The notes beneath the pieces are model-generated. The model ran no database searches, had not been told where the DNA came from, and was given only the letters and a program-made list of their open reading frames with translations. Source: an uncultured Acholeplasmatales bacterium (GTDB lineage Bacteria; Bacillota_I; Bacilli_A; Acholeplasmatales; Anaeroplasmataceae). Taken from it: a stretch of DNA of 64,000 nucleotides. Below, one piece after another: positions 8,873 through 17,248 of the stretch (position 1 is the first letter of the stretch; every line of letters begins with the position of its first letter). Both the position numbers and the translations under genes were made by a program. The stretch lies in contig CALUXS010000002.1 in the NCBI GenBank assembly GCA_944324805.1, positions 1-64,000 of the forward strand, in the 5' to 3' direction.

Positions 8873-9721
8873 GTGTATAAAGAAAAACTAAAGCATTATT
8901 TGTTTAGATTTAAATTATGGTGTTCTAACTTAAGAAAAAACTGGATATTGTATATTCTAAATTTAATTTTGTATTTATTTCCAGTTGTTGTAATAGAACC
9001 TAGTATTTTCGAATGTATTGTTGGCAAATTCACATATGTGATAGCACTAGTAGTGGTAATTTTTATTGTTAATGAGTTTATCAAATCTAAAGAATTGATG
9101 AAAAATGAGTATGAATTGAATTCAACTAGAGAAAGCATTAAAAATTTGGAAAAGGAACTTTATGAATTGGAATGTTATTCTGAAAGTATAGGCTTATTTC
9201 TTGAAAATTTACCAAAAGATTTTTTGAGAAGTGTATCAGAATTTCTTAAGCTAAGGAATAGTGAAAGAATTTCCTTATATGTGCTAGTAGATGATAAAAA
9301 ATTTCGTATTATTGGTAGATATAGTGAAAATCCTAAGTATGACAGGAATGGTAGGTGTGAATACCCATCTGATTGTGGATATATATCAAAATGTTTAGAA
9401 AATGATAATGGAAAATCATACTACTATATAGATAAATTACCCCAAAAATTAAATCAATATTTGCAACGTGTTTCCAAGGATACTGGTATGAGCGAAGACG
9501 AAATAAAAAATCTTTCTATGAAAAGTAGAACATATTTTACGAGATTAATCAAAGATAGAAATAATAAAAATGTAGGAGTTTTAGTTGTAGAAAGCACCAA
9601 AGCGATGTTACCTATGAGTGTGGGCGAACTAAATACAAAATTGGAAGAATTAATCATTTCGCATTTGTCTACATTTTTAGACATAAGTAATAAATTGAAG
9701 GGAGTGTATTCTAATGGATAA
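8873..9721 (+). CDS. Two-pass membrane protein with C-terminal GAF-like domain (possible Panacea-linked toxin or sensor)
   Basis: A GTG start follows CGAGGGG. Two membrane spans (about residues 24-44 and 50-71) are followed by a coiled coil (about 72-105) and a GAF-like sensor domain (about 105-275). Recognisable GAF strands include ERISLYVLVDDKKFRIIGRYSENP and the closing NKNVGVLVVEST. The gene overlaps the start of the Panacea-domain gene by 8 bases, so the pair is co-translated. Panacea (SocA-like, DUF4065) domains act as antitoxins to many unrelated toxins, several of them membrane proteins, which makes this a candidate toxin or a membrane signal sensor. The domain layout is clear; the role is inferred. 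Confidence 0.6.
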   Translation: MYKEKLKHYLFRFKLWCSNLRKNWILYILNLILYLFPVVVIEPSIFECIVGKFTYVIALVVVIFIVNEFIKSKELMKNEYELNSTRESIKNLEKELYELECYSESIGLFLENLPKDFLRSVSEFLKLRNSERISLYVLVDDKKFRIIGRYSENPKYDRNGRCEYPSDCGYISKCLENDNGKSYYYIDKLPQKLNQYLQRVSKDTGMSEDEIKNLSMKSRTYFTRLIKDRNNKNVGVLVVESTKAMLPMSVGELNTKLEELIISHLSTFLDISNKLKGVYSNG

Positions 9722-10175
9722 TAAACTAAGAAGTATCATAAGATACATTGTTAAAAACTATCCTTATCCTGATGATTTAACAAAAACGCGAATAACCAAG
9801 TTAGTTTATTTGATTGATTGGGAAAATGTAAAAAAATATGGATGTCAAATGACGAATATCGCATGGTATTTTAATCATTATGGTCCATATGTGGCAGATG
9901 TATTAGATACAGCATATGAAGATAAAAGTGTTTGTGTAAAAAGTACTATGTCAAATTTTGGTACAGTAAAATACATTGTAAAACCAAAAGCAAGTAAAAA
10001 TGAATTAATGTATGATGATTTAACGTCTAATGACAAAAATATTATTGAAAAAGTTGTAGGCAAAACAAAAAATTTTTATTGGAATGAATTTATAAATTAT
10101 GTTTATTCAACAGAACCAATAAAAAAAAGCACTAAATACAGTGCTTTAAATTTAAAAAAAATCAAAAGAAAATAA
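9714..10175 (+). CDS. Panacea (SocA-like/DUF4065) domain protein, putative antitoxin
   Basis: The 153-residue protein has the Panacea signature: an N-terminal helix then LTKTRITKLVYLIDWE, followed by W-Y-F-NHYGPYVADV, and a C-terminal helical segment. The family includes the SocA proteolytic adaptor and the PanA antitoxin domain, which neutralises very diverse toxins encoded in the same operon. Here the partner is the overlapping membrane-GAF gene. The start ATG at 9714 sits inside the end of that gene, with a good AAGGGAG site just upstream. The order is toxin-candidate first, antitoxin second. The family call is good; the antitoxin role is inferred from context. Confidence 0.75.
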   Translation: MDNKLRSIIRYIVKNYPYPDDLTKTRITKLVYLIDWENVKKYGCQMTNIAWYFNHYGPYVADVLDTAYEDKSVCVKSTMSNFGTVKYIVKPKASKNELMYDDLTSNDKNIIEKVVGKTKNFYWNEFINYVYSTEPIKKSTKYSALNLKKIKRK

Positions 10176-10202
10176 ATTTAGAAGAAAATTTATATAAAAA
10201 CT

Positions 10203-10231
10203 CTTTGCATTTTAACAATTAAAATGCAAAG
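10203..10231. terminator. Strong hairpin after the Panacea gene
   Basis: A perfect 13-bp inverted repeat (CTTTGCATTTTAA with TTAAAATGCAAAG) has a CAA loop. On the plus strand it is followed within ten bases by ATTTTT; on the minus strand by a short T run. It probably ends the membrane-GAF/Panacea transcript. Confidence 0.6.
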
Positions 10232-10528
10232 GAAGTTATAATTTTTACAATACGAAAAGAGCTGTTGATAAATAGATAAAGATGAATTATTAAGAAAAAT
10301 AAAGAATATTAAAAACATTAAATATTGAAATATTTGTCTTTGTAAGCTTTTTGCTATATATAGAAAGATTTAATTGAATTGTTGAACAGTTAAACACTTA
10401 AAGTAAAATTATTTTAATGGTACTTAAATGAACTACTTATCTATTATCTAAATAGAACTATTTTTATGGTGAACACTATATAGAAGTCATATAATAGAAA
10501 CGATATTTAATTTAGGAGGAATATATAT
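10232..10528. other. AT-rich gap before the ABC-3C operon
   Basis: No gene is supportable. A TATAAT at 10491-10496 lies about 35 bases ahead of the ABC-3C start and may be its -10 element, but no good -35 is visible. The ribosome site TTAGGAGG ends about 10 bases before the ATG at 10529. Confidence 0.3.
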
Positions 10529-11491
10529 ATGGATTCAAGCAAATTAAAGATAGTAAGAAACTCAATATGTTATCATTCGGGGCAGAATTTTCAAAATAAG
10601 ATAGGTATTATTTTGAAAGAATACTATACTTTTAGTGGATATTCATATGAAAATCCTAGTTCTGCAGGTGGAGATGATAAAAACGATGGTTGGGTAAAAG
10701 AACTTGGTATATTTTATCAAGTTTTTTCTCCTACAAATTATAATTCATCTTTTGGCAAAAATGTTTTTGGAAAATTTAAAGAGGATGCTACAGGATTATT
10801 TGAAAATGTATATGTACATGGATTATGGAAAACTCCTATAAATGAATTTGTTTTTGTGGTGAATACTAGGGATCAAGAATTACCTAAAGACAGTGAGTTG
10901 TTTTGTGATAAAGTTATTGAAGAATTGAATAAAAAGTATGGAAGTAGTGCTAAATACAAACTTGTTAATTTTGATTATATTGCTGATTTATTATTTGATT
11001 TAGATTCCTCAACAGAAGATAGGCTAATGGTTAAGTTAGATATAGATGATATGATAAATTACGATAATATTACTGAGAAAACAATTATATCATTTTTAGA
11101 CTCTATGGCAGCTAGTATCAAAGAAGATATGTTAGGTGATTGCAGTGGGAGTAACTATACAAGAATTTCTTCAGCAAATAAGATAGAAAGAAATAATTTA
11201 GTAGAAATAGGCGAGAAGATTAATAAGTTAATTTGTAAATTGCATATTGTTGAAAATGCTATCTCTACTTCTAATAGAGTAGATCCTACAAATAATAATG
11301 TTACTACAGTTACTGATTTTGTTATTTCAAAGTATAATATTTTGTCGGCTGAAAAAAAAGGTGTTGAATTATTTGATTCTATTGTTTATGAGATGACTGA
11401 ACTTACTCCGGGACTGCAACTATTTGCTTTGCCAGCAGAATTATTTGTCGTTTATATCTTTGATAAATGCGATATTTTTGAGAAGGAGTGA
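10529..11491 (+). CDS. ABC-3C system effector-type protein with REase-like N-terminus
   Basis: This is the first gene of a three-gene ABC-3C (ABC three-component) operon. The N-terminal ~95 residues hold SSAGGDDKNDGWVKELGIFYQVFSP, the acidic-then-Q(V/I)(Y/F)xP pattern seen at the start of many ABC-3C proteins, reminiscent of a restriction-endonuclease-like fold. The C-terminal ~200 residues are the helical domain typical of these proteins, with ELTPGLQLFALPAELFVVYIFDKC near the end. In this family the protein is thought to be the effector or adaptor controlled by the SMC/RecF-like ATPase. It ends with TGA six bases before the ATG of the middle-component gene. No canonical PD-(D/E)xK lysine is obvious, so nuclease activity is uncertain. 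Confidence 0.75.
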   Translation: MDSSKLKIVRNSICYHSGQNFQNKIGIILKEYYTFSGYSYENPSSAGGDDKNDGWVKELGIFYQVFSPTNYNSSFGKNVFGKFKEDATGLFENVYVHGLWKTPINEFVFVVNTRDQELPKDSELFCDKVIEELNKKYGSSAKYKLVNFDYIADLLFDLDSSTEDRLMVKLDIDDMINYDNITEKTIISFLDSMAASIKEDMLGDCSGSNYTRISSANKIERNNLVEIGEKINKLICKLHIVENAISTSNRVDPTNNNVTTVTDFVISKYNILSAEKKGVELFDSIVYEMTELTPGLQLFALPAELFVVYIFDKCDIFEKE

Positions 11492-11496
11492 ATAAA

Positions 11497-11742
11497 ATGA
11501 TATTACCTAATAAATATTTGGAGTTGGAAGACTCATTTATATATCAAGCAACAATTATTTTGAAGATACTGGGGAAAAAAGAATATACTTTTGATGTTCT
11601 ATGGAATAAATATTTAAGTAAACAACAAGATAAACAAATATCATATATATATTATATATATTTGATTGAATTTATGTATGTATCTGGGATGATTAACTAT
11701 AAAGAAAATGGGGTAATTTATAATGAAAATCTTAAAGGTTAA
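11497..11742 (+). CDS. ABC-3C middle component (MC6-type)
   Basis: The 81-residue protein has the pattern of ABC-3C middle components: MILPNKYLELEDSFIYQATIILKIL, a winged-helix-like centre (YTFDVLWNKYL), and a final YLIEFMYVSGMINYKENGVIY in which a small hydrophobic helix is followed by a beta hairpin. These small proteins link effector and ATPase. A GTG at 11488 is in frame, but AAGGAG at 11483-11488 fits the ATG at 11497. Its 3' end overlaps the ATPase gene by 20 bases, which implies translational coupling and fixed stoichiometry. Confidence 0.8.
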   Translation: MILPNKYLELEDSFIYQATIILKILGKKEYTFDVLWNKYLSKQQDKQISYIYYIYLIEFMYVSGMINYKENGVIYNENLKG

Positions 11743-13378
11743 TTTATTTGATAAAGTTGGCAATTTGATACGAGAAATTGATATATCAAAAAATGGAATG
11801 TTCATAGTATATGGAAATGTGAAAGAACCAAAAGACAAGAAGAAGACTATTAATAGTATTGGAAAAACCTTATTTTTAAGGATGTGCAATTACATACTAG
11901 GAAGTAAAGTTGATTCTGAATTGGCCAAGTCTGACATTGCTGAGTATTATATTATATCTAATATTCTTGATGATGAAGATAAAAAACATGTAGTTAAAAG
12001 ATTATTAAACCAAAAAACAATTGAAGTTGATGGTGTGGAAATGTCTTTGGATACCTTTACACAAACATATAGAGTTAATAGGAAGTTAATATCTAGACAA
12101 GTCAGGCTTTACCCCAAAGGGAGTCTTTTAGGGTATAATAAAACAGAAACCCAAGAGGATTATGTGGATTTTTTAAACATTTTAGGTTTGAATACATTAA
12201 GTTCCAAAACAAATTCATACTATGAATTAAGAAAAGAAATTGATGGTTTAGGTAAGACAAAATCTGAACTTGTTAAGATTTTGGGAATATCAGATGATAA
12301 AGTTTCACAGGAAATTTTCTTAAATGAAAAAAATTTGGAAAAAACAGAAAAATTAATAAACGAAAATTCAGACAAAATAAGATGTTTAAGACTTGCAAGA
12401 AACTCAATTGAACTTCAAAATAATTATTCTACAGCAAATGCTGAACTCAAAAATGTTCAATACAACATTACCAAATCGTATTCTGAAAAGAAAAATTTAA
12501 AATTGTTCATTGATAATAGTAAAGACAAAAATCCTTCAATTTCTAGTGTTGTTAAAGTTTATAACTCTGTTAATATTGAAATACCAGAAATGGTGGTTCG
12601 AAAATTGGATGAAGTTCATGATTTTTATAAAAATGTAATTGAAGATCGTATTTTAAATATAAACAAAAAGATTTATGAATTAGATTGTACTATCAATAAT
12701 TTATGTGATAAACGAGAGTTATTGAAGAAAAAAATGGAAGAAATTGGCATACAACTTTCAAATAACGACTTGTATCAATCTGCAATAAATATGATTCAGA
12801 ATTTAAATAAGGAATATTCTGATTATAAATATAAGCAGGGGCAATTAGCTCAAATCAAAAGTGTTTGTTCACAAATAAAAACAAAAGAAGAGGAAAAAGC
12901 TCTATTATTTTCTAAAGTATCCGAAGAAACTAAAAAATGCGAAGAATATATTAAAACATTAAAAGAATTTGTCTTTAAAATTGTTAAAGATATTTATAAT
13001 AATGATGTTACTGCTTTTTTTGATATCTATAGCGGTTTATATAGAAAAAATGCAATTCCGATTCATATTGATTTGACAATTTCTGGTGAGACAGGTGAAG
13101 GAATACTAGAAGTTAAGAAAAATATAATGGATTTATTAATGTTTAACTTCAATGAGGAATCAAATATTTTGATTCTTGATTCATCATGTTTTAATGGTAT
13201 TGATCCAAGACAGGTATCTGGATTATTGAATGTTATTAATACGATTTGTGCTAAGAAGAATAAGCAAGCTATAATCTCTGTTAATAAATATCAAGTTGTT
13301 AATGATTATGTTAAAGATAAAATGAATTATATTTTAGAATTGTCAGAGGATGATAAGTTGTTAAAAATGTCATATTAA
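11723..13378 (+). CDS. ABC-3C ATPase, DUF2326/SMC-RecF-like
   Basis: The 551-residue ATPase has a P-loop in the N-terminal 55 residues (INSIGKTLFLRMCNYILG), a central coiled coil (roughly residues 190-440) with paired heptad stretches, and a C-terminal head with Walker B NILILDSSCFNGID near residues 475-490, then ISVNKYQV. This is the DUF2326 architecture of ABC-3C and SMC-like conflict ATPases. It probably senses or translocates on DNA and licenses the effector encoded two genes upstream. The start overlaps the middle-component gene by 20 bases. The operon appears intact: all three frames are open and the ATP-site residues are present. Confidence 0.85.
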   Translation: MKILKVNLFDKVGNLIREIDISKNGMFIVYGNVKEPKDKKKTINSIGKTLFLRMCNYILGSKVDSELAKSDIAEYYIISNILDDEDKKHVVKRLLNQKTIEVDGVEMSLDTFTQTYRVNRKLISRQVRLYPKGSLLGYNKTETQEDYVDFLNILGLNTLSSKTNSYYELRKEIDGLGKTKSELVKILGISDDKVSQEIFLNEKNLEKTEKLINENSDKIRCLRLARNSIELQNNYSTANAELKNVQYNITKSYSEKKNLKLFIDNSKDKNPSISSVVKVYNSVNIEIPEMVVRKLDEVHDFYKNVIEDRILNINKKIYELDCTINNLCDKRELLKKKMEEIGIQLSNNDLYQSAINMIQNLNKEYSDYKYKQGQLAQIKSVCSQIKTKEEEKALLFSKVSEETKKCEEYIKTLKEFVFKIVKDIYNNDVTAFFDIYSGLYRKNAIPIHIDLTISGETGEGILEVKKNIMDLLMFNFNEESNILILDSSCFNGIDPRQVSGLLNVINTICAKKNKQAIISVNKYQVVNDYVKDKMNYILELSEDDKLLKMSY

Positions 13379-13638
13379 TATATATTCAAGAAATAAAATG
13401 GTTCAATAATTAAAGATGTTTAATTGTAAATTGCTAATGCAACAACTGATTTGACTAAAATTATAGATACTAAAACTTTAAAAAATGAACGACATAAAAA
13501 GTGTTATTGTTACGTTGGTTATAAAGAGTGAAAGTTTTTTAAATATTCATTCGAAATTTGTGATTTTTAAAAGATGAGTTAATTCTATAGTGGAGTGAAA
13601 AAATGTAAAATATTTATATTAATTTGAGGGTGAATAAT
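13379..13638. other. AT-rich gap after the ABC-3C operon
   Basis: No gene, clear terminator or strong promoter could be supported here. The only usable signal is GAGGGTG at 13626-13632, the ribosome site for the small gene that follows. Confidence 0.3.
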
Positions 13639-13821
13639 ATGGCCAATATTGATATTGTAGATGATAGAACAAAAAGAATATTTGAAGGTATTGAAAAAGG
13701 TTTAATAGATTCTAAATATCTAGCAAATATTGACTATGTATCTAGATTATTAGTTAATAATCCAGATGAAGGAGAAAAGGTATTAAGTGATACAATTAAA
13801 GAATTCATATTGTGTGCTTGA
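13639..13821 (+). CDS. Small acidic protein of unknown function
   Basis: The 60-residue protein has a predicted helical pattern (DDRTKRIFEGIEKGLIDSKYL and a second helix EGEKVLSDTIKEFIL). I recognise no family. A TTG at 13624 is in frame, but GAGGGTG at 13626-13632 points to the ATG at 13639. It sits just ahead of the PLD-helicase gene, separated from it by a 13-bp inverted repeat, and could be a small regulatory partner of that system; that is conjecture. Confidence 0.5.
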   Translation: MANIDIVDDRTKRIFEGIEKGLIDSKYLANIDYVSRLLVNNPDEGEKVLSDTIKEFILCA

Positions 13822-13842
13822 TAGTCTATACTGTTTTTTATA

Positions 13843-13894
13843 TAATCAAAATAATAACTTATAAATTAAAGTAAATGTATAATTATTTTGATTA
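13843..13894. repeat. 13-bp perfect inverted repeat upstream of the PLD-helicase gene
   Basis: TAATCAAAATAAT at 13843-13855 is exactly repeated in inverse at 13882-13894, with a 26-base spacer. The right arm ends about 10 bases before the ribosome site of the next gene (ATG 13918). It may be an operator, an attenuator hairpin or simply AT-rich chance, although a perfect 13-mer with one G/C pair is longer than the usual background here. Confidence 0.55.
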
Positions 13895-13917
13895 GTTAAT
13901 TGTTTGGAGTGGTAGTT

Positions 13918-16704
13918 ATGTTGCAAGGTAAGTTTTTAACTAATTATACTAAGTGTAAATTTATTGATGAAGTCAAAGATTCTCTTGAAAATTGTATTTC
14001 ATTTTCTTTTTCAGTAAGCTTTATAAAGAAAGCTGGTCTTGTTCTTATTGAGCATGATATAGAAAAAGCTTTAGAAAGAGGTGTAACTGGAAAAATAATT
14101 ACATCAACATATCAAAATTTTACGGATATAATATCGCTTGAAAAATTTCTGTATTGGATTAATAAATTTCCAAATTTTAAATGTCATTTAGATCTAGAAT
14201 GCTTTGATGACAATGGTTTTCATTCAAAAGGCTATCTTTTTGAGTATCCTAATGAATACAAATTTTTAGTTGGTTCAACTAATATTACTAGATTTGCTTT
14301 ACTTAAAAACATTGAATGGAATGTTTCATTATTTGCAAAAGATAAAATAGACTTGTTTAATAATGTTGAAACTGCATTTAATTTATTATGGGATAAGACT
14401 TTAGAATTAGACGAAAAGTTAATAAAAAAATATTTACTAATGTTAGATTATGCCATTGAAAAATGGGATATGGACTATATTGACACATCTATTGATGTAA
14501 ATATTAGACCTAATTTAATGCAAAGAAAGGCTTTAAAAGAACTTAGACGTTATCGTGATATGGGAGTAAAAAGAAGTCTCATTGTGGCTTCGACCGGAAG
14601 TGGGAAGACATACTTAGCAGCTTTTGATGCCAGAAATTTTAATGCCAAGAGATTACTTTTTGTTGTACATAGAGACACTATTCTAGAGGCTGCTAAGAAA
14701 ACTTTTGAAAATGTTTTTGGAGCTAAGAGAAGCTATGGCATATATACTGGTAATAGCAAAAATCTAGACTGTGATTTTGTATTTGCTACAAACATTATGA
14801 TGTCAAATCATTTTGATGAATTTTTGCCGAATGAATTTGACTATATAATAATTGATGAATGTCATCATAGCGTTGCTTCATCATACAAAAAAATTATTAA
14901 TTATTTCAAACCGGATTTTTTACTTGGTTTAACTGCAACTCCTGAAAGAATGGATAATGATGATGTTTTTGAAATGTTTGATGCTAATGTTCCATTTGAA
15001 TTAAGATTAAGAGATGCAATTATTAATGATTTAGTTGTACCATTTCATTATTACGGCATAAGAGATAGCTATGTAGATTATTCATTTGATGATAAGACTA
15101 AGATTGCAAAAGAAATTGCAAAATCAGAGAATATTAATTTTATTATTGAGCAAATTGAAAATTATCATCCAAATGGTAAACTTAAGTGTATTGCATTTTG
15201 TTCAAGTATTTCACATGCTAGGACTATGGCAGAAGCCTTTAATAATTTTGGTTATTGCTCTGTTTCATTAGTAGGATAGAATGATTTAGGTGAACGTTTA
15301 AAAGCCTTTAATAACATTCAAGATGATTCTCATCCTTTAGAAATAATATGCACGGTTGATATATTAAATGAAGGTGTAGATATTCCTATGATAAATATGG
15401 TTTTATTCTTACGACCAACGGAATCATCAACTATTTTTCTTCAACAGCTAGGTAGAGGACTTCGTAAATGTGAGGGTAAAGAATTTTTAACAGTCTTAGA
15501 TTTTATCGGAAATAATTATGATAGGTCTGTCCAAATAGCTTTTGCTCTAGGAACTTTGGGTAATTCTACCGGCATTGAAAAAGCATACATTAGAGATATG
15601 ATTCGAACAGATTTTAAATCTCTTAACATTCCAGGCGTAATTATTAACATTGATAAACTATCAAAAGAAGAGATACTTCTAAATTTGGATAAAACAAATT
15701 TTAATTTAAAAAGATATTTAATTAGTGATTATAACAACTTTAAAAAATATCTTAAAATGAATACTTATCCATCACATATAGACTATTTGGAATCAGATTT
15801 AGCACCAGATTTAATAAGATTCATGAAATCAAAAATTAATGGTAAGAAAAATATGAGCTATTATAAATTTTTATCCAAAATTGGAGAAGAAAATTTGCCA
15901 TTATTTAATGATGATGAGATAAATCTTATTGATAAGATTTCAGATTTATTACCATTAACTCGTGTTGATGAATTTATAATTATAATGCAGATATTAGAAA
16001 ATGAAATTAATATTGAGACACTCATTGGTTATAATAGTAGAGTAACTGCAAGCACATTAAACAATGCTTTATATTATTTAAATCGTGATAAAATTATTTA
16101 TAATGACCAACTTAATGTGCATTTTGTTTCTGAAGACTTAAAAAAATATCTTTTAGATTTAATTAATTTTGGATTATTAAAATATTCAGTTGATTTTGGT
16201 GACTTTAATTCTAAATTCAAGCTATATGGGAATTATTATAAAGAACAAATTATGAAAGAGTTATTAGAAAAGTCAACAATGTTCATGAAGGGTACAAAGT
16301 TTGATACTGAAAATAAAATAACGTATTGTTTTGTTGGTTTAAAGAAGGACAAAAGTAAAGAAGAACGTTTAAACTATAAAGATAAGTTTATTGATAAATA
16401 TACATTTCAATGGGAATCAGAAAATGATACAACATTTTATAATAGTACTGGAAAAAAATTGCAAAACACAAAAGTTGTTCATCTATTTGTTAGAAAAATG
16501 GATGATGAGGATGGTATCACTTTACCATTTACATATTTTGGGACAGGTAGATTTGAAAATATGAGAAATTCATATGTAGAGTCGTTAGAAAGTGATGGTA
16601 GTATTACTAAACATAAAACATTGCTTTTTGACATCATACTAGATAATGAAGTACCTGTTTCATTGCATTTTGATTTTGAAATTCCAGAAACCATAGAAAG
16701 TTAG
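13918..16704 (+). pseudogene. PLD-like nuclease / SF2 helicase / DUF3427 protein interrupted by an in-frame TAG
   Basis: One continuous 928-codon frame is broken only by TAG at 15277-15279 (codon 454). Before it: a phospholipase-D-like nuclease domain (HSK at ~102 and GSTNITRFA) and an SF2 helicase start (STGSGKT ~225-231, DECHH ~313, LTATPERMD). After it, in the same frame: motif V (TVDILNEGVDIP), motif VI (QLGRGLRKCEGKEFLTVLDFIGN) and a C-terminal DUF3427 region. Homology reads straight across the stop (SLVG-stop-NDLGERLKAFNNIQ). The translated first part lacks motifs V and VI and should be inactive as a helicase unless the codon is suppressed. The ATG at 13918 is behind TTGGAGTGG; an in-frame TTG at 13900 is less likely. 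Confidence 0.8.
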
Positions 16705-16712
16705 TGATATTT

Positions 16713-17105
16713 ATGAAAAATATAGAGGTTGTTTGTGCTTTAATTGAAAATGAAGAAGGAAAGATATTTTGTTGTAAGAGAGGCCCTGGAAGAGCACTTG
16801 AAGGTTATTGGGAGTTTCCTGGTGGTAAGGTAGAAGCTAATGAGAGTCATGAAGAGACTATTGTAAGAGAAATAAAAGAAGAATTAAAATCTGAAATTAT
16901 TCCATTAGAATATATAGGCGTATCTAATTATACTTATCCTGATATGCCTCCTTATAAAGGATTTAGTATTACCATGTATGCTTATAGATGTAAACTTATT
17001 AGTGGTAATTTAGAGTTGACTGAGCATATAGATTCAGCTTGGAAGACAAAAGAAGAAATGAAGAAAATGAATTTTGCGGAAGCTGATAAGCCAATCATAA
17101 GATAA
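16713..17105 (+). CDS. NUDIX hydrolase (MutT-like NTP pyrophosphatase)
   Basis: The 130-residue protein has a clear NUDIX box: GGKVEANESHEETIVREIKEEL fits GX5EX7REUXEEXU, and it is preceded by RALEGYWEFPGG, the MutT/8-oxo-dGTPase-type lead-in. The C-terminal AEADKPIIR matches the usual end of that subfamily. It begins nine bases after the stop of the PLD-helicase/DUF3427 frame and would be co-transcribed with it. DUF3427 helicases are repeatedly encoded beside NUDIX genes, so this looks like the accessory enzyme of that system. GTG at 16704 is an alternative start overlapping the upstream stop. Confidence 0.85.
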   Translation: MKNIEVVCALIENEEGKIFCCKRGPGRALEGYWEFPGGKVEANESHEETIVREIKEELKSEIIPLEYIGVSNYTYPDMPPYKGFSITMYAYRCKLISGNLELTEHIDSAWKTKEEMKKMNFAEADKPIIR

Positions 17106-17156
17106 TTAAGCAATATTTATTTATATGTTTGTAGGTTTAAAAAGTATATAAAAAAT

Positions 17157-17191
17157 GGACATAGCACCAATCATTATTAGGTGTTATGTCC
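17157..17191 (-). terminator. Terminator for the minus-strand lipoprotein gene
   Basis: A 12-bp stem (GGACATAGCACC with GGTGTTATGTCC, one G-U) is followed on the minus strand by ATTTTTT. It lies about 60 bases past the stop of the lipoprotein gene that ends at 17249. Confidence 0.8.
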
Positions 17192-17210
17192 AAAATATTT
17201 TAGATATTAG

Positions 17211-17244
17211 TCTTATATTTCAATGTTGAGATATAAGATTTTTT
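17211..17244 (+). terminator. Terminator for the PLD-helicase/NUDIX operon
   Basis: A 13-bp stem (TCTTATATTTCAA with TTGAGATATAAGA, one G-U) is followed by TTTTTT. It is interleaved with the opposing terminator at 17157-17191, so the two convergent transcripts have separate hairpins. Confidence 0.8.
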
Positions 17245-17248
17245 CATT

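Noticed and set aside
11641-11889. Minus-strand frame over the ABC-3C middle component and ATPase start
   Set aside because: It is a shadow of two clearly identified overlapping genes.
15277-15279. Genetic-code change in which TAG is read as an amino acid
   Set aside because: Several intact genes end in TAG (for example those ending at 50893, 56483 and 63502), so TAG is a working stop.
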